From: Singulisphaera sp. GP187 | GTDB lineage: Bacteria; Planctomycetota; Planctomycetia; Isosphaerales; Isosphaeraceae | Direction of reading: 5' to 3' | Assembly: GCF_900129635.1 (NCBI RefSeq) | Contig: NZ_FSRB01000001.1 | Span: forward strand, 186,001-250,000 | DNA length: 64,000 nt | Shown: piece after piece, positions 33,573 to 42,157 of the stretch | How positions within the stretch are numbered: the first letter of the stretch is position 1 | How the letters are laid out: each line of letters begins with the position of its first letter | Made by a program: the position numbers and the translations under genes | Notes under the pieces: generated by a model | The model's database searches: none | The model's input: the letters and a program-made list of their open reading frames with translations, nothing else | What the model was told of the DNA's origin: nothing

Positions 33573-34874
33573 TTGAAATCGACTGTGTTTAACGTACTCA
33601 TGTTTTGCTTGTTGGCGAGTACGGTGTTTCCGAATCCCGTAACGGCACAACAAGATATCCCGATTCTCAAATCACGGTCGAAAGTGATCACGATCGTCGA
33701 CGGCGACCACGTCAAGAGCAATCATTGGACTCTTATGCCGGAAAGGCATCCCGACATTTACTATGTCGAGCTTCCGATGAAACCACACTCCGTGACTTTC
33801 CGTTCGGACATCGACTCGATCACATTTTCCGTCAATTATGGTGACCAGTACGATTTTGCGATTCTTCTGAATGACAAAGTCGTTTGTGCGACTCAAGTTC
33901 GTGCTGCCTACAGGAAGCTCCAACCCTATTCCCGCACTGCGTCCGACCGTCCCGCCACTGGTATTACCATCCCGTTCAGCTTGGGAGATAACGACAAAAT
34001 TTACATAAAAGCCCGTCTAAACAAAGGGAAATTCCTCGACTTCCAGTTTGATCTGGGTTGCGGGGGAAGTGTGATCAAAAAAAGCTCTGTCCTGAATGCA
34101 AACATGCAATTTGACGGCACCGCCAATCTCATCAATAGTGACGGCAATAACGTGGTGCCCTCCAGTAGCACAAATCACCTGCAGATCGAGCATCTTCATT
34201 GGGATGGCCTGCCGTTCGTGGTCGGTGACAATATGACTCGCAGGGAAGACGGCCTCCTGGGCAACGCCCTATTTCAAGACAAAGTGATCGAAATCAACTA
34301 CGATCGGAAAGTGTTGGTCGTACACGATTTTCTGCCACCCATTGATTCGAAATATTCAAAACACAAAATGATTCTTGATGGGGTTGTTCCATTCATCCAA
34401 GGCACCCTGTCGATTGCTGATGAACAACGCAAAGGTTGGTTTATGTTTGACACGGGAGCTTACACCAGCATCCTGAGTTCCAATAAGATGTCGCCTGGGA
34501 GCAAGCTCTTCGACGAACTGCAGAAACTGCTGTGGAACAACCAGGCAACGTCGTCCGCTCCTCGGCTGAGCGTCGGAGACCATGCCTTTGCAGGCTTCAA
34601 CTACAGCATCAGGAATCACGAGGGGGATGACGACCGGTTAGGGCTGTTAGGCAATGACATTTTGAAGCGATTTAATGTCATTCTCGACAATCAGAATGGC
34701 TTGATTTACCTGCAGCCGAACACCCTCGCTCGCGATCCATTCAGAAACCCTGAATACTACCTGGCACGAGTCATTGTCATCTTTGGCCTCCTGCTGATCG
34801 CAGCCTCTGGATGGTTTATCTATCGAAGGCAACATAAACGGGGACGGAAAGATGGATTACGAGCTGTCGAGTGA
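33573..34874 (+). CDS. Secreted, membrane-tethered aspartyl-protease-like protein
   Basis: 433 aa from TTG 33573, chosen because GAGGGGGAG sits 8 nt upstream; GTG 33564 is too close to it. Residues 1-25 are a signal peptide. Two retropepsin-like lobes follow: FQFDLGCGGSVI (about 153) with GLLGNALF, and WFMFDTGAYTSIL (about 288) with LGLLGNDIL. One catalytic-type Asp per lobe suggests pepsin-like pairing; the first lobe's DLG in place of DTG may alter activity. A C-terminal TM helix (VIVIFGLLLIAASGWFIY) anchors it. Substrate unknown. Confidence 0.75.
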   Translation: MKSTVFNVLMFCLLASTVFPNPVTAQQDIPILKSRSKVITIVDGDHVKSNHWTLMPERHPDIYYVELPMKPHSVTFRSDIDSITFSVNYGDQYDFAILLNDKVVCATQVRAAYRKLQPYSRTASDRPATGITIPFSLGDNDKIYIKARLNKGKFLDFQFDLGCGGSVIKKSSVLNANMQFDGTANLINSDGNNVVPSSSTNHLQIEHLHWDGLPFVVGDNMTRREDGLLGNALFQDKVIEINYDRKVLVVHDFLPPIDSKYSKHKMILDGVVPFIQGTLSIADEQRKGWFMFDTGAYTSILSSNKMSPGSKLFDELQKLLWNNQATSSAPRLSVGDHAFAGFNYSIRNHEGDDDRLGLLGNDILKRFNVILDNQNGLIYLQPNTLARDPFRNPEYYLARVIVIFGLLLIAASGWFIYRRQHKRGRKDGLRAVE

Positions 34875-36612
34875 AGATTCTACGGTCTCCGAGGCCCAAA
34901 ACCTGATCGCACTCGTCCATCTCGACGGTACAGATCTGGTCGTAAAAGGATGAGAAGAAGAAACCGCTGATTGCTTTATCCCGCTCGACCGACTGCACAA
35001 CGGCCGCCGTCTTTGGGATCGTCGCTTTGCAAGCGGCCCCCCAGGTCGCCTGCCGGAATCTTTTGGCCTGGGTCGTCAGCCAACTGTGACGAGGCCGCTC
35101 AAAACAACTCAGTGCGTACGAGTCCATCGCCCGCGATCCGCATCGGCCGGCCGAGTCGGTCGGGACGGTGGCGTCGGGGTCGATGCCGAGGAGATGGAAG
35201 GCGGTCGCCAGGGTGTCCTTGGGGGAGACCGGCGTGTCGAGGACCTCGCCGCCGAGTCGATCGGTCCGGCCGACGACCCGGCCGACGACCCGGCCTCCGG
35301 CCACTCCGCCGCCGGCGAAGGCCGTCGAGTAGGCCCGAGACCAGTGGTGGCGGCCCGCCCCCTTCGGCTTCGAGTCGATCAAAGGGGTCCGGCCGTGCTC
35401 GCTCAGCCACATCACCAGCGTCTCGTCGAGCAAGCCGCGGCTTTCCAGGTCGAGGATCAAGCCTGAGAACGCCCGGTCGAACCCGGGGAGCAGGTAGTCC
35501 TTGAGCCTCGGAAAGTGGTTGGCGTGTGTGTCCCAGGCACACCCGGCGAAAAGGCCGAAGGCGTCCCAGAAGACGGTCACAAACCGGCATCCCGCCTCGA
35601 CCAGCCGACGCGCCGCCAGGGCCGCCTGGCCGAACATCGTCATCCCGTAACTCTCGCGAACCGCCAACGGCTCGCGACGGACGTCGAGCGCCTCGCGAAA
35701 GGACGGCGTGGTCAACATCGAGAAGGCACGCCCCTGGTGCTTGTCGAACGCGCGAGACGCCTCGGTCGTATCAAGGCCGGCTCGTGTCTGGTCGAACTGT
35801 TCCAAAAGGCTCCGGCGCGTTCGAAGACGCCCCGAAGCGACCGCGCCGGGGGTCTGTCCCTCGGAGGCAACCCGAAAGTGACCGCCGGGTTCGACACCAT
35901 GGTAGGGGTCGAGGAACGTCCGGGTCTGAGTGTCGCTGAGCAGCGGCCCCAGACCCGTCCCCTTGCCGTCGAAGTCGCCCCAGACGGGATCGTATGCCTT
36001 GCCCAGGAACGCGGCATACGGGCCAGCCAGCGGGACCGTATCCGCGTGGGAATTCAAGACCCAGGGCAAGCCGACGTTCCTCGGGACCGCCGACGAGGCT
36101 CCGCGCGGATCGTCACGCTCGCCCATGTAGTCAACGACGGAACCAATGAACGGCCAGTGCCTTGGGTCGTGGGGCGCCGTTTCAAGGGCCGGTGTGTAGG
36201 TTGGGATGCCGCTGACGGCGTAGGCCACTCCATGAGCCGGGTAGTCGTGCGTCATCGAGCGGACCACGGTCACGCGATCCATGACCTGGGCAATTCTCGG
36301 CAGCCCTTCGCAGATGTTCAGACCGGGGACGACCGTCGCGATCGGCTTCAGCTCACCGCGGATTTGCTCGGGGGCGTCGGGCTTGGGATCGAACGTCTCA
36401 TGTTGCGGGGGAGATCCGTAAGGGAAAAGCAGAATGCACGCCTTCGCCTTGCCGAACGACGAGGCACGGGCAACCGCCTCGGCCTGAGCCTCGCCCAGCC
36501 GCAACGCATCGCTCAGCGTCAAGCCCAGCGCCCCCAAGCCCCCGATGTGCAGCAAGTCGCGGCGCGTCAATCCATCGCACAGGATCTTCTCCGAACCGAG
36601 AATCCGCAGCAT
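34816..36612 (-). CDS. DUF1501 (alkaline-phosphatase-like) protein with shifted C-terminus
   Basis: 598 aa as read, minus strand. The N-terminus has LTRRDLLHIGGLGALGLTLS, a twin-arginine signal, followed by the DUF1501 core (SMTHDYPAHG, CAWDTHANHF, LVMWLSEHGRTPL), a sulfatase/phosphatase-like family abundant in planctomycetes. After VPTDSAGR (near 35146) the reading frame leaves the conserved one. In the neighbouring frame the family ending RPMRIAGDGLVRTELF is intact with a stop at about 35099. A one-frame shift there adds about 110 unrelated residues. Convergent with the preceding gene by 59 bp. Confidence 0.8.
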   Translation of the reverse strand: MLRILGSEKILCDGLTRRDLLHIGGLGALGLTLSDALRLGEAQAEAVARASSFGKAKACILLFPYGSPPQHETFDPKPDAPEQIRGELKPIATVVPGLNICEGLPRIAQVMDRVTVVRSMTHDYPAHGVAYAVSGIPTYTPALETAPHDPRHWPFIGSVVDYMGERDDPRGASSAVPRNVGLPWVLNSHADTVPLAGPYAAFLGKAYDPVWGDFDGKGTGLGPLLSDTQTRTFLDPYHGVEPGGHFRVASEGQTPGAVASGRLRTRRSLLEQFDQTRAGLDTTEASRAFDKHQGRAFSMLTTPSFREALDVRREPLAVRESYGMTMFGQAALAARRLVEAGCRFVTVFWDAFGLFAGCAWDTHANHFPRLKDYLLPGFDRAFSGLILDLESRGLLDETLVMWLSEHGRTPLIDSKPKGAGRHHWSRAYSTAFAGGGVAGGRVVGRVVGRTDRLGGEVLDTPVSPKDTLATAFHLLGIDPDATVPTDSAGRCGSRAMDSYALSCFERPRHSWLTTQAKRFRQATWGAACKATIPKTAAVVQSVERDKAISGFFFSSFYDQICTVEMDECDQVLGLGDRRIFTRQLVIHLSVPVYVAFDR

Positions 36613-36969
36613 GCCGCCCCCTCCGCTTCATCGACCAGCCCCATCGTCAGATGATCCGCCAATTCTCCAACATTTGCGAATCATCGCCAACGAATTCCGC
36701 GCATCATGCCATTTCGCCAACGCGTGACGACCGCACCTCCCACCGAAGCCGAGGGTTGTACGCTTCGGAACCGTGCCGAAAGCCACCACCTGGCCCGCGA
36801 ACCTCACCCTCCCGATTGCCAGGGTTGAACGGGAGTCGCTACATTATCGCCGTGGCGTGGCGGTCGCAAACCAGGCCGTTTTTGCGATTCCTTCAAGCGT
36901 GACACTTCCGCTTCGGAAATGGTCGACGGGATGTGATCCGTTCCCGCACTCTGGCCCCGGGATGAATTC
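36613..36969. other. Divergent promoter region
   Basis: Separates the minus-strand DUF1501 gene from galE. No gene, RNA or strong repeat is visible. Confidence 0.35.
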
Positions 36970-37956
36970 ATGGCAATTCTTGTCGTTGGTGGCGCTGGCT
37001 ATATTGGCAGTCATACGGTCCGCGAGCTTGAAAAGGCCGGCCAACAGGCCTGGGTCTTCGACAACCTCAGCCAGGGACACGCCAAGGCCGCTCGGGGCGA
37101 CCGTTTGATCCAAGGTGACTTGCTCGACCGCACGGCACTCGACCAGGCGCTCAGCGGCCGGGACATCGACGCAGTGATGCACTTCGCGGCCTTCGCATCG
37201 GTCCCCGAGAGCGTCGCGGACCCCGCGAAATACTACCGCAACAACGTGGTCGGAACCCTCAACCTGCTCGACGCGATGCACGCCGCGGGGGTGAGCCGAA
37301 TCGTCTTCTCCAGCACCGCGGCCGTCTACGGTGTCCCCGACGTCGTCCCGATCTCCGAAGCGAGCCCGACCCAGCCGATCAATCCCTACGGCTTCACCAA
37401 GCTCGCCATCGAGCGAGCGCTGGCCGACTACGCGCACGCCTACGGACTCGGCTACGCAGTCCTCCGCTACTTCAACGCCTGCGGCGCCTCGAGCGACGCG
37501 ACGATCGGCGAGGACCACACCCCCGAAACCCATCTGATCCCGATCATGCTCCAGGTCGCGCTCGGCCAGCGTGAGCGCCTCTCGATCTTCGGCGACGACT
37601 ACCCCACGCCTGACGGAACCTGCATTCGCGACTACATCCATGTCGAAGACCTGGCCGACGCCCACGTGCGCGCCCTGGCGAAGATTGAACCGGGCCGAGG
37701 GCTGACCTACAACGTGGGCACAGGCGTGGGCGCCAGCGTCCGAGGGGTGCTCGACGCCGCCTTGCGGATCACGGGACGGCCGATCCCGGCGGCCATGTTC
37801 CCTCGTCGGCCCGGCGATCCGCCGGCGCTGGTCGCTTCGTCGGCAGCGATCCAGCGCGACCTGGGCTGGTCGCCTCGCTATACCAAAATCGACGACATCG
37901 TCGCCTCGGCCTGGAAATGGCACTCCACCCATCCTCACGGCTACGCGTCCCGATAA
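36970..37956 (+). CDS. galE: UDP-glucose 4-epimerase
   Basis: 328 aa, usual length for the family. The NAD-binding Rossmann motif GGAGYIG is at residues 7-13, FSSTAAVYG near 114-122, and the catalytic YxxxK is Tyr140-Lys144 (YGFTK), with RYFNACGAS near 162. It interconverts UDP-glucose and UDP-galactose in the cytoplasm (Leloir pathway and cell-surface sugar supply). Twenty-eight bp later a flavin-binding gene follows on the same strand, so the two may be co-transcribed without a functional link. Confidence 0.93.
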   Translation: MAILVVGGAGYIGSHTVRELEKAGQQAWVFDNLSQGHAKAARGDRLIQGDLLDRTALDQALSGRDIDAVMHFAAFASVPESVADPAKYYRNNVVGTLNLLDAMHAAGVSRIVFSSTAAVYGVPDVVPISEASPTQPINPYGFTKLAIERALADYAHAYGLGYAVLRYFNACGASSDATIGEDHTPETHLIPIMLQVALGQRERLSIFGDDYPTPDGTCIRDYIHVEDLADAHVRALAKIEPGRGLTYNVGTGVGASVRGVLDAALRITGRPIPAAMFPRRPGDPPALVASSAAIQRDLGWSPRYTKIDDIVASAWKWHSTHPHGYASR

Positions 37957-37984
37957 CGAACGAACCCGCGGGAGGTCTCCTGCA

Positions 37985-38434
37985 ATGACCAAACCGACCC
38001 CGGAACCGATCGACTCCAAGCAACTCGTGGAATTGGCCTTGGCTGTCATCAAGGCGGCCCGCTTCCCGATGCTCGCGACGATCGACGGCGACCAACCGCG
38101 CGTCCGGCCCGTCTCACCGGTCCGGACCGTTGGCTTCACGGTCTACGTGGCGAATCTGCGGAGCTACCACAAAACGGCCGAGATCGCGGCCAACCCCAAT
38201 GTCGAGCTCTGCTACCTCGACGAGCACCACGACCAGGTCCGGATCACGGGCCTGGCCGAGCTGGTCACTGAGCGCGACCTGCTCCAGTCGATTTGGGACG
38301 CCAACCCTCTCTTACGCCAATACCTCGGGGCGATCGACAACCCGCAGTTCCTCCTCTACCGGATCCGGCCAGTCCGCGTTCGATACATGAAGGAGTGGGC
38401 GCTTGATTATCACGAGGTGATCTTCGAATCTTGA
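37985..38434 (+). CDS. Pyridoxamine 5'-phosphate oxidase-like flavin-binding protein
   Basis: 149 aa; AGGAGG-like GGGAGG lies 9-10 nt before the ATG. The split-barrel pattern MLATIDGDQPRVRPVSPV, VYVANLRSYHKTAEIAANPN and VELCYLDEHHDQVRITGLAE is typical of general-stress FMN-binding proteins of the PNPOx family. The enzyme reaction is unknown; members often reduce F420- or FMN-linked substrates or bind haem. Downstream, a REP-like hairpin closes the unit. Confidence 0.85.
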   Translation: MTKPTPEPIDSKQLVELALAVIKAARFPMLATIDGDQPRVRPVSPVRTVGFTVYVANLRSYHKTAEIAANPNVELCYLDEHHDQVRITGLAELVTERDLLQSIWDANPLLRQYLGAIDNPQFLLYRIRPVRVRYMKEWALDYHEVIFES

Positions 38435-38457
38435 GCATGTGTGAGATGGACTCTCGC

Positions 38458-38524
38458 AGGGTGGGCACGGCCCACCAGGTCTTTTGCTTCGCGAAAGCGA
38501 AACCTGGTGGGCCGTGTCCACCCT
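38458..38524. repeat. REP-like hairpin, copy 1
   Basis: AGGGTGGGCACGGCCCACCA (38458-38477) pairs almost perfectly with TGGTGGGCCGTGTCCACCCT. The core recurs at 40002-40069. Sits between convergent genes; terminator or REP role possible. Confidence 0.7.
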
Positions 38525-38572
38525 ACAAAAGTCAGACCGGCTTCTCACAATAGGCGGGGAGTGGAGTCGAGC

Positions 38573-39781
38573 TCACTCGTGCCTAAGCGCGTCGATCGGG
38601 TTCAGGAGCGCCGCCTTGACGGCCGGAACGAGTCCGAAGACGACTCCGGTGCTCCCCGAGATGCCGAATCCGAGGACGACGGCCCACCACGGGACGACCA
38701 CGTCGACCATCTGCGGGTGAAGGCTCGCGATCGCGCAGAAGGCATGGCCTAGGGCAATGCCGAGGCCCCCTCCCGCGACGCTGAGCGTCACCGCCTCGGT
38801 CAAAAACTGGACCAGGACGTCGCGACGCCGGGCGCCCACGGCCTTGCGCAGGCCGATTTCGCGGGTACGCTCGGTCACGCTCACGAGCATGACGTTCATG
38901 ATCCCGATGCCGCCGACCAAGAGCGAGATGCCGACGATCCCGGCCAGCACGGCGGTCGCGACCAGGCTCAGGTTGTTGAACGTTTCGAGGATCTCGTCCT
39001 GGGTCATGATATTGAAGTCGTTGGGTTGATATGCAGCCAACCCATGGCGGCGGCGGAGTAAGTTGACGATCTGCGCGCGGGCCTCGGGAACTCCTTGCTC
39101 CGAGACCGCCTGCGCGGTGAACGCGAGTTTGTGCCGCGAGGCCGGGTACATCTTCAACGCGATCGTGTACGGAATCAGGATCAGATTGTCCTGGTTGTCT
39201 CCGAGAAAGCTCCCCTTCTCCTCAAGCACGCCGATCACCCGGAACCGCTGGCCGTCGAGCAGGAGGGTCTGGCCAACTAGCCCTTCATCAACATTCAACT
39301 TGCGGAGCACCTCACGGCCGACGACGCAGACGTGATGGGCACGCTCAACGTCGACCACGGCGAACGGCCGCCCCGCGCCGACCGGGAAGTTGCGAATCGC
39401 GTGGTATTCGGCCGCCGTCCCTTCCAGGGGAATCGAGAGCTCTTCGCGACCATACCGCACGGTGGCCGCCTGCCGCCGCACCAGCGGAGAAATCCGTCTA
39501 AGCGCCGAGCACCCGGCCTCGACGGCCGCCAGGTCGCGTTCGTCGAGTTCGATCCTCCCGAGTCGCTTGCCCGCCTCTCCTGCGGGACGCTGGGGCCAGA
39601 CCCACATCGCGTTGGTGCCCAGTCCCTGGAGGAACTCGGACACATAAGCCGTGAACCCCTGGACCACACCGACGACCGTGATCGTCGAGGTCACGGCAAT
39701 CACGATCCCGAGCACGGTCAGGAGCGACCGCATCTTGTGCGACCAGAGCTGCTCCAGGGCGTTCTGGACGTTGGCGAGCAC
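38573..39781 (-). CDS. MacB/FtsX-type ABC transporter permease
   Basis: 402 aa, minus strand. An N-terminal TM helix (RSLLTVLGIVIAVTSTITVV), a large periplasmic domain (residues about 45-270) and three C-terminal TM helices (VATAVLAGIVGISLLVGGIG; LGIALGHAFCAI; VVLGFGISGSTGVVFGLVPA) give the MacB topology. ERTREIGLRKAVGARRRDVL is the cytosolic coupling segment characteristic of this family. These permeases export lipoproteins, peptides or macrolides with an ATPase such as the one at 53215, which is 13 kb away and not co-transcribed. Confidence 0.88.
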   Translation of the reverse strand: MLANVQNALEQLWSHKMRSLLTVLGIVIAVTSTITVVGVVQGFTAYVSEFLQGLGTNAMWVWPQRPAGEAGKRLGRIELDERDLAAVEAGCSALRRISPLVRRQAATVRYGREELSIPLEGTAAEYHAIRNFPVGAGRPFAVVDVERAHHVCVVGREVLRKLNVDEGLVGQTLLLDGQRFRVIGVLEEKGSFLGDNQDNLILIPYTIALKMYPASRHKLAFTAQAVSEQGVPEARAQIVNLLRRRHGLAAYQPNDFNIMTQDEILETFNNLSLVATAVLAGIVGISLLVGGIGIMNVMLVSVTERTREIGLRKAVGARRRDVLVQFLTEAVTLSVAGGGLGIALGHAFCAIASLHPQMVDVVVPWWAVVLGFGISGSTGVVFGLVPAVKAALLNPIDALRHE

Positions 39782-40144
39782 GATGTGGTGTCGTTCCTGA
39801 TGGGGGAGTCATCGCCCGGCATCGCAACGCCGATGCCCGGGGTTGGTCCTCTTCCTTTTGTCTGATACTACCAGGATGGCTGGCCCGATGGTTTCAGGAA
39901 ACTTCGGGAGGGATTTCAGCGGCCCACTTTCAAACCCGAGCACTTGACTCAGCCCGGTCCGGCCTCTATCTCTAAGTTCCTGAGAGCGTGCGTGAGAACG
40001 CCTCTTGTAGGGTGGGCACGGCCCACCAATTTCTAAGAAACCTGGTGGGCCGTGCCCACCCTACAAGAGCCAGACTAACCTCGCGCACGCTCTAAGGTCT
40101 CAGGACGCCGCGATTGGAAAGCGGCGGACGCAGAGGGGGCGGCG
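39782..40144. other. Intergenic region with REP-like hairpin, copy 2
   Basis: A perfect 27-bp inverted repeat (40002-40028 with 40043-40069, core TAGGGTGGGCACGGCCCACC) is enclosed by an outer 14-bp pair (AGAGCGTGCGTGAG, 39983-39996, with CTCGCGCACGCTCT, 40080-40093). No gene. The hairpin precedes the retron operon and may also isolate it transcriptionally. Confidence 0.7.
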
Positions 40145-42157
40145 ATGGCCAAGACAGGCGGAAATTCGGGCGACTGGCTCTTGATCCAGGAGCTCTTCGA
40201 GCGGGGCGAACCCGCGTTCGTCGACGCCTTGCGGGCGTTCGACGACGCCGAGGTCCTCGGGGCGTTTGCCCCACGATGGCTCGCCGACCGGCGGCCCGAG
40301 GCCCGCAGCCTCCTGTTCTCCTACCTCGACCGGCCGTTAAACGCCTATCGGCACGAAGCGTTGGTGAAGCGCCTGTTCAAACTGGCCGAAGCCGCGGGCG
40401 ACGACGCGCTCATGGCCCGATTCCTCGTCGCGCTCGACCGCTCGATCCGGCGAACCATGGGGAAGCAAGTCCACTTCGAGTCCGAGGAGGTCAGCGACGA
40501 ACCGACCGCCAATGCGCTGGCGGCTTCCTGGCGCGACCGCGGGTTCGAGTCGGTCAACGTCTGGCGGAACTGGCGTCAGCGCTACCAGGTCTCAGGCCGT
40601 TGGTCTGAGCCCTGTCTTGTCGCTCCACGCAACACCACGATGCCTCGCGGTGCGCTGAAGGAAACGTACGACCTCTATTCCTGGAACGCCCAGCTCGGCC
40701 GTTACCAGACTTTCTCGGTCCCGGACTGGGTATTCGCGCTCAAACTCGAACCGCGTCAATTTCGCCAAGGGGAATCCTTCCCCGAAGAGCGCCGCAAAGA
40801 CCTGGCACGGTACCGGCTCTTTTCGGTCACCACGCGGCACTATCTTCGCCGCCGCGCCTGGCGTTATTTCCGCCGGCTCGGCCGCAACGCCCCTCAACGC
40901 TACCTCCCGGCCGTTACGGAAGCGCTCCTCCAGTATCGCGACGCCGATGTCGACAACGGCCTGGCCCTGATCGACAACTGGGGCCTGATTCACATCCTGT
41001 TTCGGTTCAGCCCAGTTCTGGTCCCCAATGAACGCGGCTGGCGGGTCGCGCCTGGACGCTCGCTGGCCGAGTTGGAGCCGGCACCTCGGTACAAGGCCCT
41101 CTGGGGGGCGAACCCGCGCGTCTTTGTCGACCTGCTCATCGAAGGCCGTTGCCGGCCGGTTCGCGGCTGGGCCATTCGCACGATTCGTCGCAACCCGACA
41201 GCGATCCTGGCCGTCTTCCCGCTCGAAGAACGGCTGGCGCTTCTGGAGGATGACGACCCCGAGGTGGTCGGGCTGGCGGCTGACCTAATTCGAGACGACC
41301 CCGGCCTGGCCGCTGTCCCAGTGTCACGGTGGCTGGCCCTGGTCGAAACCGCGAGTCCGGCCGCCCTCGACATCCTCTGCGGCCTGATCGAGCGGCTTGT
41401 CACGCCCGATCGTGTCACCCTGGCCGAGGCCGTTCGTCTGGCCGTCGCCCGCCCCTTGCCGGTCGCCCGACTCGGGCTGGAATGGCTCCGAACCAAGGAC
41501 CCGCGCGACGAAGCAGAGTGTCTGACCCTCCTCGGACTGCTCGAGGCCGGGGCCGATCCGCTCCGAGGCGAAATCCTCGCTTGGTTGCGTCCGACCCTGG
41601 CGAGTTCTCCCTGGTTGCAGCCCGATTGGATCCTCCAATGGCTCGATAGCCGGCACGAGGACGTCCGCGCCGAGGGATGGCGGTGGCTCGAGTCCAACGC
41701 GCAGGTTCGCGACGACGTCGCCACCTGGCAGCGCTTGCTGGAGAGTCCCTACGACGACATCCGGCTCGCCCTGATCGCCGCGCTCGACGAGCGGAGCCGG
41801 CAATTGGATGCGTTTCACCTGAGACCAGGGAAGCTCGACCCCGACCTGCTCCGCCTGCTCTGGGCGTCGGTTCTTCTGAACATCCATCGCGGTAGCCGAG
41901 CCAAGCCGAAGGTCGTGCAACAACTGCTCCGCCGCGCGGAGGATCATCCCGCCGACCTGCCTCGTCTGCTTCCTCTGCTGGCCGTCGCGCTCCGCTCGGT
42001 GCGCGGGCCGGAATGGCGAGCCGGGCTCTCGGCCGTGGTTCGCTTGGCCGAGCGAGACGAGGCGTCGGCCACCCTGGTCGGCCTTGCCTTTCCGGAATTG
42101 CAGTTCCAGACCGCCGGACCAGGTCCATCGCGTCACCAAGCCAAGGAGTCTCGATGA
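40145..42157 (+). CDS. ARM/HEAT-repeat protein of a type XIII-like retron
   Basis: 670 aa, helical throughout. Residues about 330-640 show repeated helix pairs of ARM/HEAT type (DDDPEVVGLAADLIRDDPGL; VLLNIHRGSRAKPKVVQQLL). The N-terminal 300 residues are helical with a YRLFSVTTRHYLRRRAWRYF segment. The stop overlaps the next ATG (ATGA), and the gene lies upstream of a winged-helix/SWIM gene and a retron RT. An ARM protein, a WHSWIM protein and an RT are the parts of retron type XIII, where accessory proteins are thought to be the effector. Enzyme activity unknown. Confidence 0.78.
   Translation: MAKTGGNSGDWLLIQELFERGEPAFVDALRAFDDAEVLGAFAPRWLADRRPEARSLLFSYLDRPLNAYRHEALVKRLFKLAEAAGDDALMARFLVALDRSIRRTMGKQVHFESEEVSDEPTANALAASWRDRGFESVNVWRNWRQRYQVSGRWSEPCLVAPRNTTMPRGALKETYDLYSWNAQLGRYQTFSVPDWVFALKLEPRQFRQGESFPEERRKDLARYRLFSVTTRHYLRRRAWRYFRRLGRNAPQRYLPAVTEALLQYRDADVDNGLALIDNWGLIHILFRFSPVLVPNERGWRVAPGRSLAELEPAPRYKALWGANPRVFVDLLIEGRCRPVRGWAIRTIRRNPTAILAVFPLEERLALLEDDDPEVVGLAADLIRDDPGLAAVPVSRWLALVETASPAALDILCGLIERLVTPDRVTLAEAVRLAVARPLPVARLGLEWLRTKDPRDEAECLTLLGLLEAGADPLRGEILAWLRPTLASSPWLQPDWILQWLDSRHEDVRAEGWRWLESNAQVRDDVATWQRLLESPYDDIRLALIAALDERSRQLDAFHLRPGKLDPDLLRLLWASVLLNIHRGSRAKPKVVQQLLRRAEDHPADLPRLLPLLAVALRSVRGPEWRAGLSAVVRLAERDEASATLVGLAFPELQFQTAGPGPSRHQAKESR

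Noticed and set aside
35515-36654. 379-codon + strand frame through the DUF1501 gene
   Set aside because: The minus-strand DUF1501 motifs are unambiguous; the + frame has biased Arg/Pro/Gly composition.
36844-38139. 431-codon open frame on the minus strand opposite galE
   Set aside because: It is a GC-driven antisense shadow; galE on the + strand has all family motifs, and the antisense product is Val/Gly/Arg-rich without a domain.
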